From: Paenibacillus sonchi
GTDB lineage: Bacteria > Bacillota > Bacilli > Paenibacillales > Paenibacillaceae
Reading direction: 5' to 3'
Length of the DNA: 64,000 bases
Assembly (NCBI RefSeq): GCF_016772475.1
Contig: NZ_CP068595.1
Location: forward strand, 3,286,001 to 3,350,000
The notes beneath the pieces were generated by a model, which saw nothing but the letters and a program-made list of their open reading frames with translations, had not been told where the DNA came from and searched no databases. The position numbers and the translations under genes are program-made. Shown in pieces: positions 1-8,549 of the stretch; the first letter of the stretch is position 1; each line of letters begins with the position of its first letter.

Positions 1-957
1 CTGCGCAAAAAGCTGCATGTCCTCAGCGGCCTGGACATCAAGACTGTCCGGGGGTTCGGCTACAGTCTTGCCGTTCCGGGTACTCCTGCCGGTGTAGCCC
101 TAAATCCGGCAATGAATGACCCGGAGCTGCGGGAAACCATGCGCAGCGTATTTTCCAAATTTCATGTATATGGCCAGGGCAAATCCATGGTAACGCTGGC
201 GCGCCAGCAGGATATCCTTGGCTATGAGCTGGATTCGGTGTATTCCATGGTCATTCATTTTGTGCAGGGAGATTTGGAATGGCTGCTGCATACAGATGAA
301 GTTCCGCTCAGGGAACGGTTATTTTATCTGATGATCTTCTACTTTCTCTCCGGCGATCCGAAGGAGCGGCTAGCGTATTGCGAGCAGGTGATTGAACGGA
401 AGCTGTTGTACCCTAACTATCAGCTGGAGCTGGAGATTCTCACCATTCTGGACCTGTTCACCCTTGCGGGGCAACCGGAGCGGGCTTTGGAGCGTCTGAA
501 ACGTTCCCATCAGGTCATTGCTGAGCTTGGTTATGATAATTTCATTCCCGTGACGTTGATTACGGAGCTGTTCGTGCATCTGACGGCCGGCACCGGAGAT
601 GAGGAGCTTAAGCGGATGGATGAAGCGATTGGCGTCATCCTGCTGGAGAAACCTTTTCTCCGGGAGATCGGGAGCTATAAAGTAGTGAAGGGACTCTGGA
701 GTTTGCGGCTGGAACAATGGCGTGAAGCAGAGAACCTGCTCAGTGAGGGGCTGCAGGTGCTGGAGATGTCCGGATTCATCCCCCTGCGGCTATATGCGCT
801 GTACCGGATTGTGCATTATTGCCGTATGTTCCCTCCCCCAAAAGCGCTACAGCATAAATATGAAGAAATATTTGTGGCAGAACTGGAGCAATCCGGGCTG
901 AACCGGTTCAGCCAGTCTCTGGAGGACACCATGCAGCAGGTCCTGAAATCCCTCTGA
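1..957 (+). CDS. Winged-helix (OmpR/PhoB-type) regulator with helical-repeat C-terminus, 5' truncated
   Basis: The frame is open from the first base, so the gene starts outside the window. The first 25 or so residues, including a V-R-G-F-G-Y-S-L stretch, match the last helix and wing of an OmpR/PhoB DNA-binding domain. The remaining 280 or so residues are leucine-rich and helical, with alternating amphipathic helices like the TPR or bacterial transcriptional activator region that follows such domains in SARP-like regulators. It is therefore probably a cytoplasmic transcription factor. The receiver or other N-terminal domain cannot be seen. The stop is followed 85 bp later by an MFS gene on the same strand. 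An internal ATG at 112 is in frame but lacks a ribosome binding site, so it is not the real start. Confidence 0.7.
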   Translation: MRKKLHVLSGLDIKTVRGFGYSLAVPGTPAGVALNPAMNDPELRETMRSVFSKFHVYGQGKSMVTLARQQDILGYELDSVYSMVIHFVQGDLEWLLHTDEVPLRERLFYLMIFYFLSGDPKERLAYCEQVIERKLLYPNYQLELEILTILDLFTLAGQPERALERLKRSHQVIAELGYDNFIPVTLITELFVHLTAGTGDEELKRMDEAIGVILLEKPFLREIGSYKVVKGLWSLRLEQWREAENLLSEGLQVLEMSGFIPLRLYALYRIVHYCRMFPPPKALQHKYEEIFVAELEQSGLNRFSQSLEDTMQQVLKSL

Positions 958-1042
958 TCTTTCTCTGACAATTCTCCATTACAGTAGGGTCATACGAGCA
1001 ACCTGTTCTATGATTCTAAATGCAACTATGGAGGAATGACAG

Positions 1043-2317
1043 ATGGAAGCTTCCGCCAAGCAGGGGAACAGCCTGCTGCACAACAAAGTATATATGCGCG
1101 TGTACAGTGCCTACGCCACAGCAGCCTTCGGGGATTGGTTCGATTCGCTGGCGATTCAGGTCCTGGTGGGTTACCGCTGGCATGCCAGTCCGCTGATGCT
1201 GGCGCTGATTCCGGTAGCGGTGGCGCTTCCCGGCGTTCTGCTCGGCTCTGTGGCCGGAGTGGCCGCCGACCGGCTGAACAAGCTGAAGCTGATGCGCATG
1301 TGTGATCTGCTTACTGCGCTCCTGACCGTACTGGTGCTGTTCGCACCCAATATGGTGTGGCTGCTGGCGCTGCTGGCGCTGCGCTCGGCACTCTCCACGC
1401 TGAATGTTCCGGCCCAGCAGTCCATGACCCGCAGCATCGTCAGAGAGGATCAGCTGCTTCAGGCCACCTCGCTGAACGGGATCGTCAGCCAGGGCTCCAA
1501 AATCGCCGGCCCCCTGCTGGGCGGTGTGGCGCTTACGCTGCTCAGCCCGCAGTGGTGTATCCTTCTGAACGCCATATTCCGGGTAGGTTCTTATCTGCTG
1601 CTGCTCTCCGTAAAAAACATCCATACCGGGGATGAACACCCGGCGGCGGAGGTGCAGGAAGAACGGGTTCCGCTGCGCACGATGTGGGCGGAGGGCTGGA
1701 GCTTTATGCTCCGCAGCAGGCTGCTGCTGCATACGATGCTATTTGGACTCACAGGGGCGCTGGCGATCCAGATCATTGATTTTCAGTTCACCAGTCTGTT
1801 CCGTGTGATATCACCGGAGAATGAATCCCTGCTGGGCTGGATGGTTGCCGCATCCGGGGTCGGGGCCGTATCTGTTATTCTGCTTCTGGGCAAGTTGAAA
1901 CCGGGAACCAGCTATGGACTTCGGCTCGGAATGGGCTATGTGCTGATAGGCGGTTCCGTCGGGGGGCTCGGCCTGCTTCAACCAGGGGCATCTGTGATTT
2001 GGGTGCTGCTGTTCGGATTAATACTGGGGCTCGGGAATGGAAGCTTTTTCGTGGCCTTCAATTATTGTCTGCAAAAAGAAACCCCGCCCCACATGACCGG
2101 CCGCATCTTCGGCATCCAGAGCAGCATACTCGGTCTGGTGATGATTACAGCGCCTCTTCTGGGAGGTTGGCTGGTTCAGGTGGCCGGACCCGGCCGAATC
2201 TTTATGAATTTTGGCATGGTTCAAGTGCTTCTTGGGCTCGTCGGAGTGCTCTTTGGCCGGGTGCTCTGGCCTGAAGCTAAGCGGGAGAGTGTGCAGCCCA
2301 TGGTGGAGCACCGTTGA
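1043..2317 (+). CDS. MFS transporter (MFS_3, EntS-like)
   Basis: A 424-residue integral membrane protein with about 12 hydrophobic segments. It has the MFS signature between helices 2 and 3 (G-V-A-A-D-R-L-N-K) and a second-half loop consistent with the MFS_3 group of proton-driven exporters. The start ATG is preceded by GGAGG at 1030-1034, eight bases upstream. The substrate cannot be read from sequence; relatives export siderophores, drugs or macrolides. It lies downstream of a regulator gene on the same strand but separated by 85 bp, so co-transcription is possible but unproven. Confidence 0.85.
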   Translation: MEASAKQGNSLLHNKVYMRVYSAYATAAFGDWFDSLAIQVLVGYRWHASPLMLALIPVAVALPGVLLGSVAGVAADRLNKLKLMRMCDLLTALLTVLVLFAPNMVWLLALLALRSALSTLNVPAQQSMTRSIVREDQLLQATSLNGIVSQGSKIAGPLLGGVALTLLSPQWCILLNAIFRVGSYLLLLSVKNIHTGDEHPAAEVQEERVPLRTMWAEGWSFMLRSRLLLHTMLFGLTGALAIQIIDFQFTSLFRVISPENESLLGWMVAASGVGAVSVILLLGKLKPGTSYGLRLGMGYVLIGGSVGGLGLLQPGASVIWVLLFGLILGLGNGSFFVAFNYCLQKETPPHMTGRIFGIQSSILGLVMITAPLLGGWLVQVAGPGRIFMNFGMVQVLLGLVGVLFGRVLWPEAKRESVQPMVEHR

Positions 2318-2334
2318 TTGGCTAGGAGACACGG

Positions 2335-2405
2335 GTAACTGCAGTCTGTACAGTTAATTCGGCCTTGTTCAAGCCAATATGGCTTGTAACTGCAGTTCAT
2401 GCAAC
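2335..2405. repeat. Pair of intergenic direct repeats (gtaactgcagt)
   Basis: Two copies of a motif beginning gtaactgcagt lie at 2335-2356 and 2386-2405, each followed by a similar gtaca/atgca stretch. They are in the same orientation with about 30 bp between. I infer a dispersed intergenic repeat rather than coding sequence. Function unknown. Confidence 0.45.
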
Positions 2406-2520
2406 AAAAAATCACTTTTTGCTCATATTCACGGAAATGGTCTTTTTTAATTGTAAGTAATACATTTAAACTCCGATAGCTCCTGGATTACTCAGATATA
2501 GTTGCACAAAATACACTTAA

Positions 2521-2569
2521 GAGTCAGAGTCAGAGTCAGAGTCAGAGTCAGAGCCAGAGCAAGAGCAGC
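2521..2569. repeat. Hexanucleotide microsatellite (gagtca)n
   Basis: About five perfect and three imperfect copies of a 6-bp unit (gagtca, decaying to gagcca and gagcaa) sit in the intergenic region just before a terminator. Tandem 6-mers of this kind change length by slippage. No ORF uses them. Confidence 0.8.
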
Positions 2570-2572
2570 ACT

Positions 2573-2592
2573 AAGCCCTCAGGGGCTTTTTT
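2573..2592 (+). terminator. Rho-independent terminator
   Basis: A short stem AAGCCC/GGGCTT with a four-base loop is followed by a T run. It probably ends transcription coming from the MFS gene. Confidence 0.6.
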
Positions 2593-2671
2593 CCTTTTAT
2601 ATGGAGGAGACGGGCCCGGCCGGGCGAATATGTAGATGGAGATCGTTTTTGTATTTTTCAGGAGGAACAAA

Positions 2672-3256
2672 ATGACAACGACCACTTATATTTACATGGT
2701 GCGGCATGGAGATTCGCTCAAAACATCGGGCAACGAAAGATCGCGTTTTCTGTCAGCACAGGGTGAAAAGGATGCGCAGAGAGTAACGCAGCGGCTGCAG
2801 GGTGAAGGCATAGATGCCCTATACAGCAGTCCGTATACCCGGGCAGTAGATACGATTGCGGGCCTGGCCGGGGCGCTGGGCAAAGAGATTCACAAGGTCG
2901 AGGATTTAAAAGAAAAATGCTGGACGGAAGACAACCGTACGCTGCAGGACCCGGAGCTGTATCCTTTTCTGGAGCAAATGTTCGCGGAGCCGGATTTTGT
3001 GCTGGAAGTCGGCGGGGAATCGAACCGTGTCTGCAAAGAGCGGGCCGTAAAGGCGTTGAAGGAGATTCTGCGCAATCATCCGGGCGAGAGAATCGTGATT
3101 GGCACCCACGGGATGGTCATGACGCTGATGATGAATGAGTTCGCTGAGGAATACGGGCTGGATTTTTTGCTGCAGACCCGCAAACCGGATATTTACCGGA
3201 TGGAAATGAAGGATGGATTGCTTAGTCATGTGCAAAGAATGCCGCTTCATGACTGA
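2672..3256 (+). CDS. Histidine phosphatase family protein (phosphoglycerate mutase-like)
   Basis: A 194-residue soluble protein. The catalytic R-H-G motif is close to the N-terminus (M-V-R-H-G-D), a conserved S-S-P-Y-T-R-A arginine region follows, and the second catalytic histidine lies in I-G-T-H-G-M. This is the core of the histidine phosphatase superfamily, which forms a phosphohistidine on the first His; the substrate is not predictable. The start is set by AGGAGG at 2660-2665. An upstream in-frame ATG at 2636 lacks a site and would add 12 unlikely residues. A close paralogue is found at 53860-54420, with the same M-P/K-P-D-I-Y-R C-terminal signature. Confidence 0.85.
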   Translation: MTTTTYIYMVRHGDSLKTSGNERSRFLSAQGEKDAQRVTQRLQGEGIDALYSSPYTRAVDTIAGLAGALGKEIHKVEDLKEKCWTEDNRTLQDPELYPFLEQMFAEPDFVLEVGGESNRVCKERAVKALKEILRNHPGERIVIGTHGMVMTLMMNEFAEEYGLDFLLQTRKPDIYRMEMKDGLLSHVQRMPLHD

Positions 3257-3294
3257 TCGTACATAATGAAGAATGAGGAGCAGGCAGGTGACCT

Positions 3295-3623
3295 ATGAAA
3301 AAAAGCATACTGCTCATCCAGCCGGAAAATCAGAAGATTAACAGCTTCCGGAGGAAGCAGTTCAACAATTTCGTGCAGATTACGATGCCTTATTTGGCTG
3401 GTTTCATAGATGAAGCTAAGTATAAGATTACGCTTGTGGAACCGATGTAGTATTCCATCCCGCCGGCATGACTTCCGGGCAATTGTATGAGGGTTATCTT
3501 GATTTCCAGCGGCGCTTCTATTCCCTGCCTTCGTTCATCCGCCGGATGCGGGTGTCGGGAACACATCCGGTTTATAATTTTATCATGAACCTGGGCTACC
3601 GCTTGGCGATCAAGCAGGGCTGA
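3295..3623 (+). pseudogene. Remnant of a B12-binding-domain radical SAM protein
   Basis: The first 51 codons (M-K-K-S-I-L-L-I-Q-P onward) resemble the N-terminus of a cobalamin-binding radical SAM enzyme and end at a TAG at 3448. From about 3440 another frame continues with H-P-A-G-M-T-S-G-Q-L-Y-E-G-Y and Y-S-L-P-S-F-I-R-R-M, the typical C-terminal region of the same family, to a TGA at 3621. The whole middle, including the CxxxCxxC cluster motif, is missing. I infer a large internal deletion that left both ends, so this is a non-functional gene. It still has a good ribosome binding site (AGGTGA) before the ATG. Confidence 0.7.
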
Positions 3624-3683
3624 GGTGAGGCAGCGGACGTTTCTGCGGTCAAGGTGCAGGGTTACGGGCAAGCCAGCCGTCTG

Positions 3684-4463
3684 CTACAGCTGATAAAAGC
3701 GCGCCGTATTGGCGGTCAGCATCGCCTTCGCCTGGGCGGCAGAATACCCATGCAGCTCTGCCCAGGCGGCTGCGACATCATGAACCATCGCCGGGCGGGT
3801 TGGACGTCCGGCAAACGGGCCTTCGAACGGCCAAGGCCCGTCCGTCTCGGCCATGACCAGCCCCTGCGGGTAGCGCCGTGCCAGCTCCCGGATCTCCGGC
3901 TCATATACAATATCCGGGGTGAAGGAGATATGGTAGCCGCGTTCAATCATGCGCGTGACCGCTTCTTCCGGACCTTTGAACCAATGAAAATGCGCTCTGG
4001 CAATGCCATGCTTCTCCAGCAGATTGCAGGCGGTTATAGCATCCTCGTAGACAGCATGCAGCACCACCGGTTTGTTCAGGCGGGCTGCCAGAGCAAGCAG
4101 GTTATCGAGTACCCGGAGGTAAGGCTCCATCTCAAAAGCTTCCCCGCGTGCCAGCGCCTCAGCCCTTAAATAGTAGGGAAGCCCGATCTCGCCTACAGCC
4201 ACCATCTCCCCTGCATGCTGACTGATCCACTTCAACAGTGCCGCAAGCTCAGCTTCCGTTGGAGCCGGCTGCTCCGGGTGAAATCCGTAGGCCGGTTTTA
4301 CCCGGCCCGGATACCGGGCGGCGATTTGTTGTGTGCGGATACAGGAGTCGAGGTTCATCGAGACCGCGACGAGCGATTGGATATCTTGCTCCAGCAACCC
4401 GAGCAGCATGGCCCGCTGCTCGGAATCCTCATATTGCTCCAGATGTATATGAGCATCAATCAT
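3684..4463 (-). CDS. TatD family metal-dependent hydrolase
   Basis: A 259-residue amidohydrolase-fold protein. The metal ligands of TatD are visible in order: H-I-H near the N-terminus (M-I-D-A-H-I-H-L), G-E-I-G-L, V-V-L-H-A, A-H-F-H-W-F and A-E-T-D-G-P. Family members are Mg-dependent DNases or phosphoesterases; this one is a divergent member. The start ATG at 4463 has GGAGAAGGAG upstream and places the H-x-H motif at residue 5, as usual. The upstream lipoprotein gene ends only 4 bp before it on the same strand, so the two form an operon with the ribosome binding site inside the end of the first gene. Confidence 0.85.
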   Translation of the reverse strand: MIDAHIHLEQYEDSEQRAMLLGLLEQDIQSLVAVSMNLDSCIRTQQIAARYPGRVKPAYGFHPEQPAPTEAELAALLKWISQHAGEMVAVGEIGLPYYLRAEALARGEAFEMEPYLRVLDNLLALAARLNKPVVLHAVYEDAITACNLLEKHGIARAHFHWFKGPEEAVTRMIERGYHISFTPDIVYEPEIRELARRYPQGLVMAETDGPWPFEGPFAGRPTRPAMVHDVAAAWAELHGYSAAQAKAMLTANTARFYQL

Positions 4464-4467
4464 CGCT

Positions 4468-5601
4468 TCATTGCTCCTTCTCCACATACTGCTCAGTAGT
4501 GTCATGGGGTTCAAACCGGATCGTACCCAGTACCATTCCTCCATTGCCTGCTTTGTAGTCCAACATCAATGTCCCCATACTCTCCCCCATTCCTATACTT
4601 ACATTGGTTTCTGCCTTCAGCTTGCCATCCGCCACTTTATAATAAGTAACTGCTCCAATTCCTGCATGGGTGCCGAAGTGATCCAGTCCGCCGTCACCGG
4701 CCCGGTCAGGTAACCGGAAAGTGTACTTTGATGGAGAAGAGCCGGCAACCTCAAGCTGGAGAAGCACATCTTTTTGATCCAGTGAGATTGTGGAGAAGAC
4801 AGCGGCGGAGGCTGCCTTTTCCGCTGTGGGCACCGCTAGCTCCTTCCACACTTCCGGCTTGACTACATGGACCTCCTCTTGGGAAATACCCGTTCCTGTA
4901 CCAAGACTTAAGATCACTATAGCTTCCGGCTTCCCGTCATCATCCACATCGGCATAGTGAAGTTCCGGCGGGTATGACACCAGTCTGGGAGATCCCCAGT
5001 TATAGCTGTGCTTCCTGCCGTTCACTTCAAGTATGAACCCTTTATAGGTACTGCCTTGCTTCCGGGCCGCATACAGCTTGACCTTACCGGAGCTGCCCGC
5101 TGCAACGGCAAGAGGGTCTTTGGGGACCCGTACGGATGTACTGACATCTCCCGATGTAATGGACACCGTATCTCCGGAAGCTGCAAGCTTGGCTACCGCT
5201 CCGGTAAGCAGGTCCACAGTCCCCGCAGAAACATACACATGCCCCTCCTTGAGAAGGACCGGCCCCTCTAGCTTGTCCTTATAACCTCCGTCAGTCTGCG
5301 TATATTGAACCTGCATGGCTGAACTGCCGGGTGACAGAACCGAACGGGAGCTGTTGGTAGTTAAGCTGAGTTTTTTGTGTGCATTATCCCATTTCAATTC
5401 AACCGGGTAATATTCCAGCAGCGCTCTGGCCGGGACATACATTAGCTCTCCGGAATAAAAAGGGCGAAGCTTGGGCAGAACGGGCTGGCCGTCTACCGAC
5501 AGTGTTAACGGTGCAGTTGCAGATACAGAATCTATGGTTGGAGCTGCCGCACATCCGGCGATCAGCAAGGCAAGAGCGGAAGCGGTCAGTATTTTTTTCA
5601 C
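4468..5601 (-). CDS. Lipoprotein with copper-amine-oxidase-type stalk domain
   Basis: A 377-residue secreted lipoprotein. The signal peptide (V-K-K-I-L-T... L-I-A-G-C) ends in a lipobox with Cys at about residue 16. Residues 35-90 match the copper amine oxidase N-terminal (stalk) domain, common in Paenibacillus surface proteins. The middle holds a calcium-loop-like or FG-GAP-like stretch, H-Y-A-D-V-D-D-D-G-K-P. A GTG start at 5601, eight bases after GGAGG, fits the signal peptide; the upstream ATG at 5640 has no site. It is the first gene of an operon with the TatD gene. Function unknown beyond cell-envelope location. Confidence 0.75.
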   Translation of the reverse strand: MKKILTASALALLIAGCAAAPTIDSVSATAPLTLSVDGQPVLPKLRPFYSGELMYVPARALLEYYPVELKWDNAHKKLSLTTNSSRSVLSPGSSAMQVQYTQTDGGYKDKLEGPVLLKEGHVYVSAGTVDLLTGAVAKLAASGDTVSITSGDVSTSVRVPKDPLAVAAGSSGKVKLYAARKQGSTYKGFILEVNGRKHSYNWGSPRLVSYPPELHYADVDDDGKPEAIVILSLGTGTGISQEEVHVVKPEVWKELAVPTAEKAASAAVFSTISLDQKDVLLQLEVAGSSPSKYTFRLPDRAGDGGLDHFGTHAGIGAVTYYKVADGKLKAETNVSIGMGESMGTLMLDYKAGNGGMVLGTIRFEPHDTTEQYVEKEQ

Positions 5602-5730
5602 AGAATAACCTCCAGAGTCTAAAAGTTCCAATCCATTCAATTATACTGTATATCTTCCGCTCCGGGGACACGATCCGTTAACAATACGAAGACAGGAATG
5701 TTACGTTTTATGCAAGAAAAGAAGCCATCA

Positions 5731-6645
5731 CTACAATTCAGGCGGAAAGCTGCGGCAGATGTCAATGAATTGCTGCAGAGCTGGAGGCACGGATTCATGG
5801 CTTCGTGTGCAGATGGCAATATGATTGCTTAGCTGAATGCCTTCTACCTGCACCCGGGACAGCCGCTTCTGTTCCACATATTCCCGCACAGCCAGAGAAG
5901 AGATAAAGTTGGCACCGTATCCGGCCATGACCGAACGGATGGCTTCGCCCAGACCGCTGAACTGCAAAGTAACCTGCGGCGGCTTCAGACCATAGGTAAC
6001 ACACAGCGAGACAAGACGTGCCCGGGTTGAGCTGCCTTCCTCCCGCATAATGAACGGCTCCAGCATCATCTCCTGTAATGACACAGTACGGCCTGCGTAG
6101 GGATGGGAAGGGGACACCACGAACCACAGCTCATCCTCAAAAAGCTCCAGCCAATCGATATCCTCCGGCCTGTCCTGTGCTCCCCCTCCATAGAAGGCGA
6201 CGTCGGCTTCATGGCGCTTCAGTTGTTCAAAAGCCTGCTGGGAATTAGTTGTTGTAATCTCCATTTCAATCTCCGGACAGCCGGCTTTGAACCTCGCAGC
6301 CCAGCCGGGAACCAGGAAATTTGCCGGAAGATAAGTGGCGGCAATGCGGAGCTTGCCTTTCCGGCCGTGGCGGTAGTCCTCTACAAATTCATCAATTTGT
6401 TCCTCGTAGGTGAAGAAATTGCCGGCCTGCTTAGCCAGCTCTATCCCAAAGGGGGTAAGCGAGACTCCTCGTCCGCTGGGATTGAACAGGGGCAGGCCCA
6501 GATCCTTCTCGAATTTCTTAATCTGGCTGGTCACTGCCGGCTGACTGATATTCAGCCGGGCTGCCGCCTTCGTAACGCTCCCGGTCTCGGCCACATAATA
6601 AAACAGTCTCAGGGCATGGATGTTAATAAGTATCCCTTCTTTCAT
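5731..6645 (-). CDS. LysR family transcriptional regulator
   Basis: About 304 residues. The N-terminal winged helix (L-R-L-F-Y-Y-V-A-E-T-G-S-V-T-K-A-A, then S-Q-P-A-V-T-S-Q-I) is classic LysR, followed by a periplasmic-binding-like effector domain from residue 90. It is divergent from an O-methyltransferase gene about 100 bp away, the usual arrangement for a LysR regulator and its target. The start is odd. The ATG at 6645 has no ribosome binding site. The sequence after it contains AAGAAGGG, which would suit an ATT codon six residues later (I-N-I-H-A-L-R-L-F), a position typical of LysR starts. I keep the ATG as the conventional call. Confidence 0.85.
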   Translation of the reverse strand: MKEGILINIHALRLFYYVAETGSVTKAAARLNISQPAVTSQIKKFEKDLGLPLFNPSGRGVSLTPFGIELAKQAGNFFTYEEQIDEFVEDYRHGRKGKLRIAATYLPANFLVPGWAARFKAGCPEIEMEITTTNSQQAFEQLKRHEADVAFYGGGAQDRPEDIDWLELFEDELWFVVSPSHPYAGRTVSLQEMMLEPFIMREEGSSTRARLVSLCVTYGLKPPQVTLQFSGLGEAIRSVMAGYGANFISSLAVREYVEQKRLSRVQVEGIQLSNHIAICTRSHESVPPALQQFIDICRSFPPEL

Positions 6646-6749
6646 AACATAAATATATATAAATCGCAAAAACATATATTAGTATTATGGTTCATTGTAT
6701 CTTATATTAAAGACAGATCCAATACACAACTTAAAGGAGGAATCATATC

Positions 6750-7421
6750 ATGGGAGAAATGAACACATGGAGCGAGGTTGACGGATATTTCAACAGCAGG
6801 CTGCTGCCAGCCGATCCGGTGCTGGATACTGTGCTGGATGCGAATGCAGGGGCCGGATTGCCGGCGGTTGATGTTGCCCCGAATCAGGGGAAGCTGCTGT
6901 ATCTCCTGGCCAAGATGAAAGGGGCGGCAAATATTCTGGAGATTGGCACACTGGGAGGCTACAGCACCATCTGGCTGGCCCTGGCCTTGCCGGAAGCAGG
7001 CAGACTGGTTTCACTCGAATACGAGCATAAGCATGTCGTGGTGGCGGAGGATAATCTGAGACTGGCAGGATTAGCCGATAAAACAGAGGTCATTGAAGGG
7101 CCGGCGCTGGAGTCTCTGGCAGCGCTGGAAGCGCGGGGGGCTGCGCCTTTTGACTTTATTTTTATCGATGCCGATAAGCCCAATAATCCGCACTACCTGA
7201 AGTGGGCGCTGAAGCTGGCCTGTCCGGGATCGGTCATAGTAGCGGACAATGTTGTACGCGGCGGTGAGGTGGTTCAGGCCGACAGCAAGGATGACCGGGT
7301 GCAGGGCATTCGTCAGTTTATAGACCTGCTGGCAGCCGAACCGCGGGTAGAGGCAACAGCACTACAGACCGTAGGCAGCAAAGGATATGATGGATTTGTT
7401 CTGGGAATGGTCACAGCATAA
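6750..7421 (+). CDS. Class I SAM-dependent O-methyltransferase (family 3)
   Basis: A 223-residue cytoplasmic enzyme. The SAM-binding glycine motif is seen in I-L-E-I-G-T-L-G-G-Y-S-T, followed by F-D-F-I-F-I-D-A-D-K and V-A-D-N-V, the divalent-metal-binding residues of the catechol/caffeoyl-CoA O-methyltransferase family. It transfers a methyl group to a hydroxyl of a small, usually catecholic, substrate; the exact substrate is unknown. AAAGGAGG lies nine bases before the ATG. The divergent LysR gene probably controls it, perhaps in response to a phenolic compound, which is inference from the layout. Confidence 0.88.
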   Translation: MGEMNTWSEVDGYFNSRLLPADPVLDTVLDANAGAGLPAVDVAPNQGKLLYLLAKMKGAANILEIGTLGGYSTIWLALALPEAGRLVSLEYEHKHVVVAEDNLRLAGLADKTEVIEGPALESLAALEARGAAPFDFIFIDADKPNNPHYLKWALKLACPGSVIVADNVVRGGEVVQADSKDDRVQGIRQFIDLLAAEPRVEATALQTVGSKGYDGFVLGMVTA

Positions 7422-7427
7422 CAGTAC

Positions 7428-7505
7428 CCCGCAGAACTGGACGTAAAAGCTGTCCATGTCTGCGGGTCACCGGAAAGGCATAACCTTGCATTTCCAGTGG
7501 TTTTT
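7428..7505 (+). terminator. Double hairpin terminator after the O-methyltransferase
   Basis: A perfect CCCGCAGA/TCTGCGGG stem (7428-7466) is followed by a second imperfect stem around GGAAA/TTTCC ending in GTGG and five T (to 7505). The second has the form of a Rho-independent terminator. Confidence 0.6.
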
Positions 7506-7580
7506 CATTCAATGCTGCATATCTCTCGGCGTCCTATAATTTAACATAACCTTCTAAACTACCTAGGGGAGGTTATGTTC

Positions 7581-7760
7581 ATGAACAAGCTTGAAGCCAT
7601 TCAGCGGTGCATCGAGGCAGAACGCAGGAAGCTGAATGAGATGGAAACAACCTATGGGCTGCTGCATCCGAAAGTGATCAGGCAATCCATGAAGCTGGAC
7701 ACATTAATTAATGAGTATACCAAGGAAGAATCGCTACGCTCGGATCCCTTCGAAAGCTAA
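7581..7760 (+). CDS. Spo0E family aspartyl-phosphate phosphatase
   Basis: A 59-residue two-helix protein with the family signature S-x-x-L-D-x-L-I (S-M-K-L-D-T-L-I-N-E-Y). Spo0E-like proteins dephosphorylate Spo0A~P and delay sporulation, so this fits a spore former. GGGGAGG at 7566-7572 suits the second ATG (7581, eight bases) better than the first (7575, two bases). The last 27 bases overlap the convergent TetR gene, which is unusual but small. Confidence 0.85.
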   Translation: MNKLEAIQRCIEAERRKLNEMETTYGLLHPKVIRQSMKLDTLINEYTKEESLRSDPFES

Positions 7761-8309
7761 TGCCAACAGCTTTTCTACAAATTCTCCATTGAGTGTGTCT
7801 CCTGTAATCAGCAGCCGGTAGAATATCGGTCCATACATAAGATCAATACTGCAATTTACATCCAGATCCTTTTTCAGTTCCCCCCGCATTACCCCGCGCT
7901 CCAGCAGTTGTCTGGCTTCCTGACGGCGCGGTGCGAAGAATCTCGTCCGGTAAGCCTCGGCAAGGCCGGCATCGAATTGTCCTTCTCCGATCATCTCCGT
8001 AATGACCTTTCCTTCACGGCTGTACAGAAAAGCGGCCAGGTTCGTAGCATGGATTCTAATATCCTCCTTAACGGAACCCGTATCCGGCACAGGAAGCCGG
8101 GCGGTAGCGGCAGACAGATACCCGTCAATCACCACAGCCGCTTTATTGGGCCACCATTTATAGATCGTGGCTTTGCTGACTTTTGCCCGTTCCGCAATTT
8201 TCTCTACCGTCACGGCGCCGAATCCCGTCTCCAGCAGCAAGTCATAGGATGCCGCAAGAATGGCAGCCTCGGCCTCATTATTGCGCGGCCGTCCTCTTTT
8301 TTTATCCAT
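7734..8309 (-). CDS. TetR/AcrR family repressor
   Basis: A 191-residue protein with an N-terminal TetR helix-turn-helix (V-E-K-I-A-E-R-A-K-V-S-K-A-T-I-Y-K-W-W) and a helical ligand-binding domain. It is divergent from an MFS efflux gene. AGGAGG precedes two adjacent ATG codons; the one at 8309 has the better eight-base spacing. Three copies of an operator-like motif lie between the two genes, one over this gene's own -10 region, so it probably represses itself and the transporter until a drug or metabolite binds. Confidence 0.88.
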   Translation of the reverse strand: MDKKRGRPRNNEAEAAILAASYDLLLETGFGAVTVEKIAERAKVSKATIYKWWPNKAAVVIDGYLSAATARLPVPDTGSVKEDIRIHATNLAAFLYSREGKVITEMIGEGQFDAGLAEAYRTRFFAPRRQEARQLLERGVMRGELKKDLDVNCSIDLMYGPIFYRLLITGDTLNGEFVEKLLALAFEGIRA

Positions 8310-8364
8310 CATGATAACCTCCTGATTGAATTTATCCTTAGCCATATTCCGGTTCACCATAAGA

Positions 8365-8530
8365 AACTATACGTCCATTATACAAAAACATACATGGAGT
8401 TAGCCAGCCTGGCGAAGGATAAGCTGTGAATCACAGACTTTATAAATAAATTTCGAATTGCCTATTTACAAAACTGTACGTTCAGTATATCATAAAGACA
8501 TAAATTAATGAACTATACGTTTAGTATTTA
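8365..8530. promoter_or_regulatory. Three operator-like repeats between tetR-type and MFS genes
   Basis: Near-identical 20-bp motifs with the core actrtacgt-yyaktat occur at 8365-8384, 8472-8491 and 8511-8530, all in the same orientation. The first overlaps a TATAAT read toward the regulator gene; the second lies between the -35 and -10 of the MFS promoter; the third lies just before the MFS ribosome binding site. This placement suits binding by the adjacent TetR protein, which is an inference. Confidence 0.7.
8465..8493 (+). promoter_or_regulatory. Sigma-A promoter of the MFS gene
   Basis: TTTACA (8465-8470) and TATCAT (8488-8493) are separated by 17 bp; each is one base from consensus. The second operator copy sits in the spacer and -10. 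Confidence 0.7.
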
Positions 8531-8549
8531 AATGAAGGGTGGAATTCAC

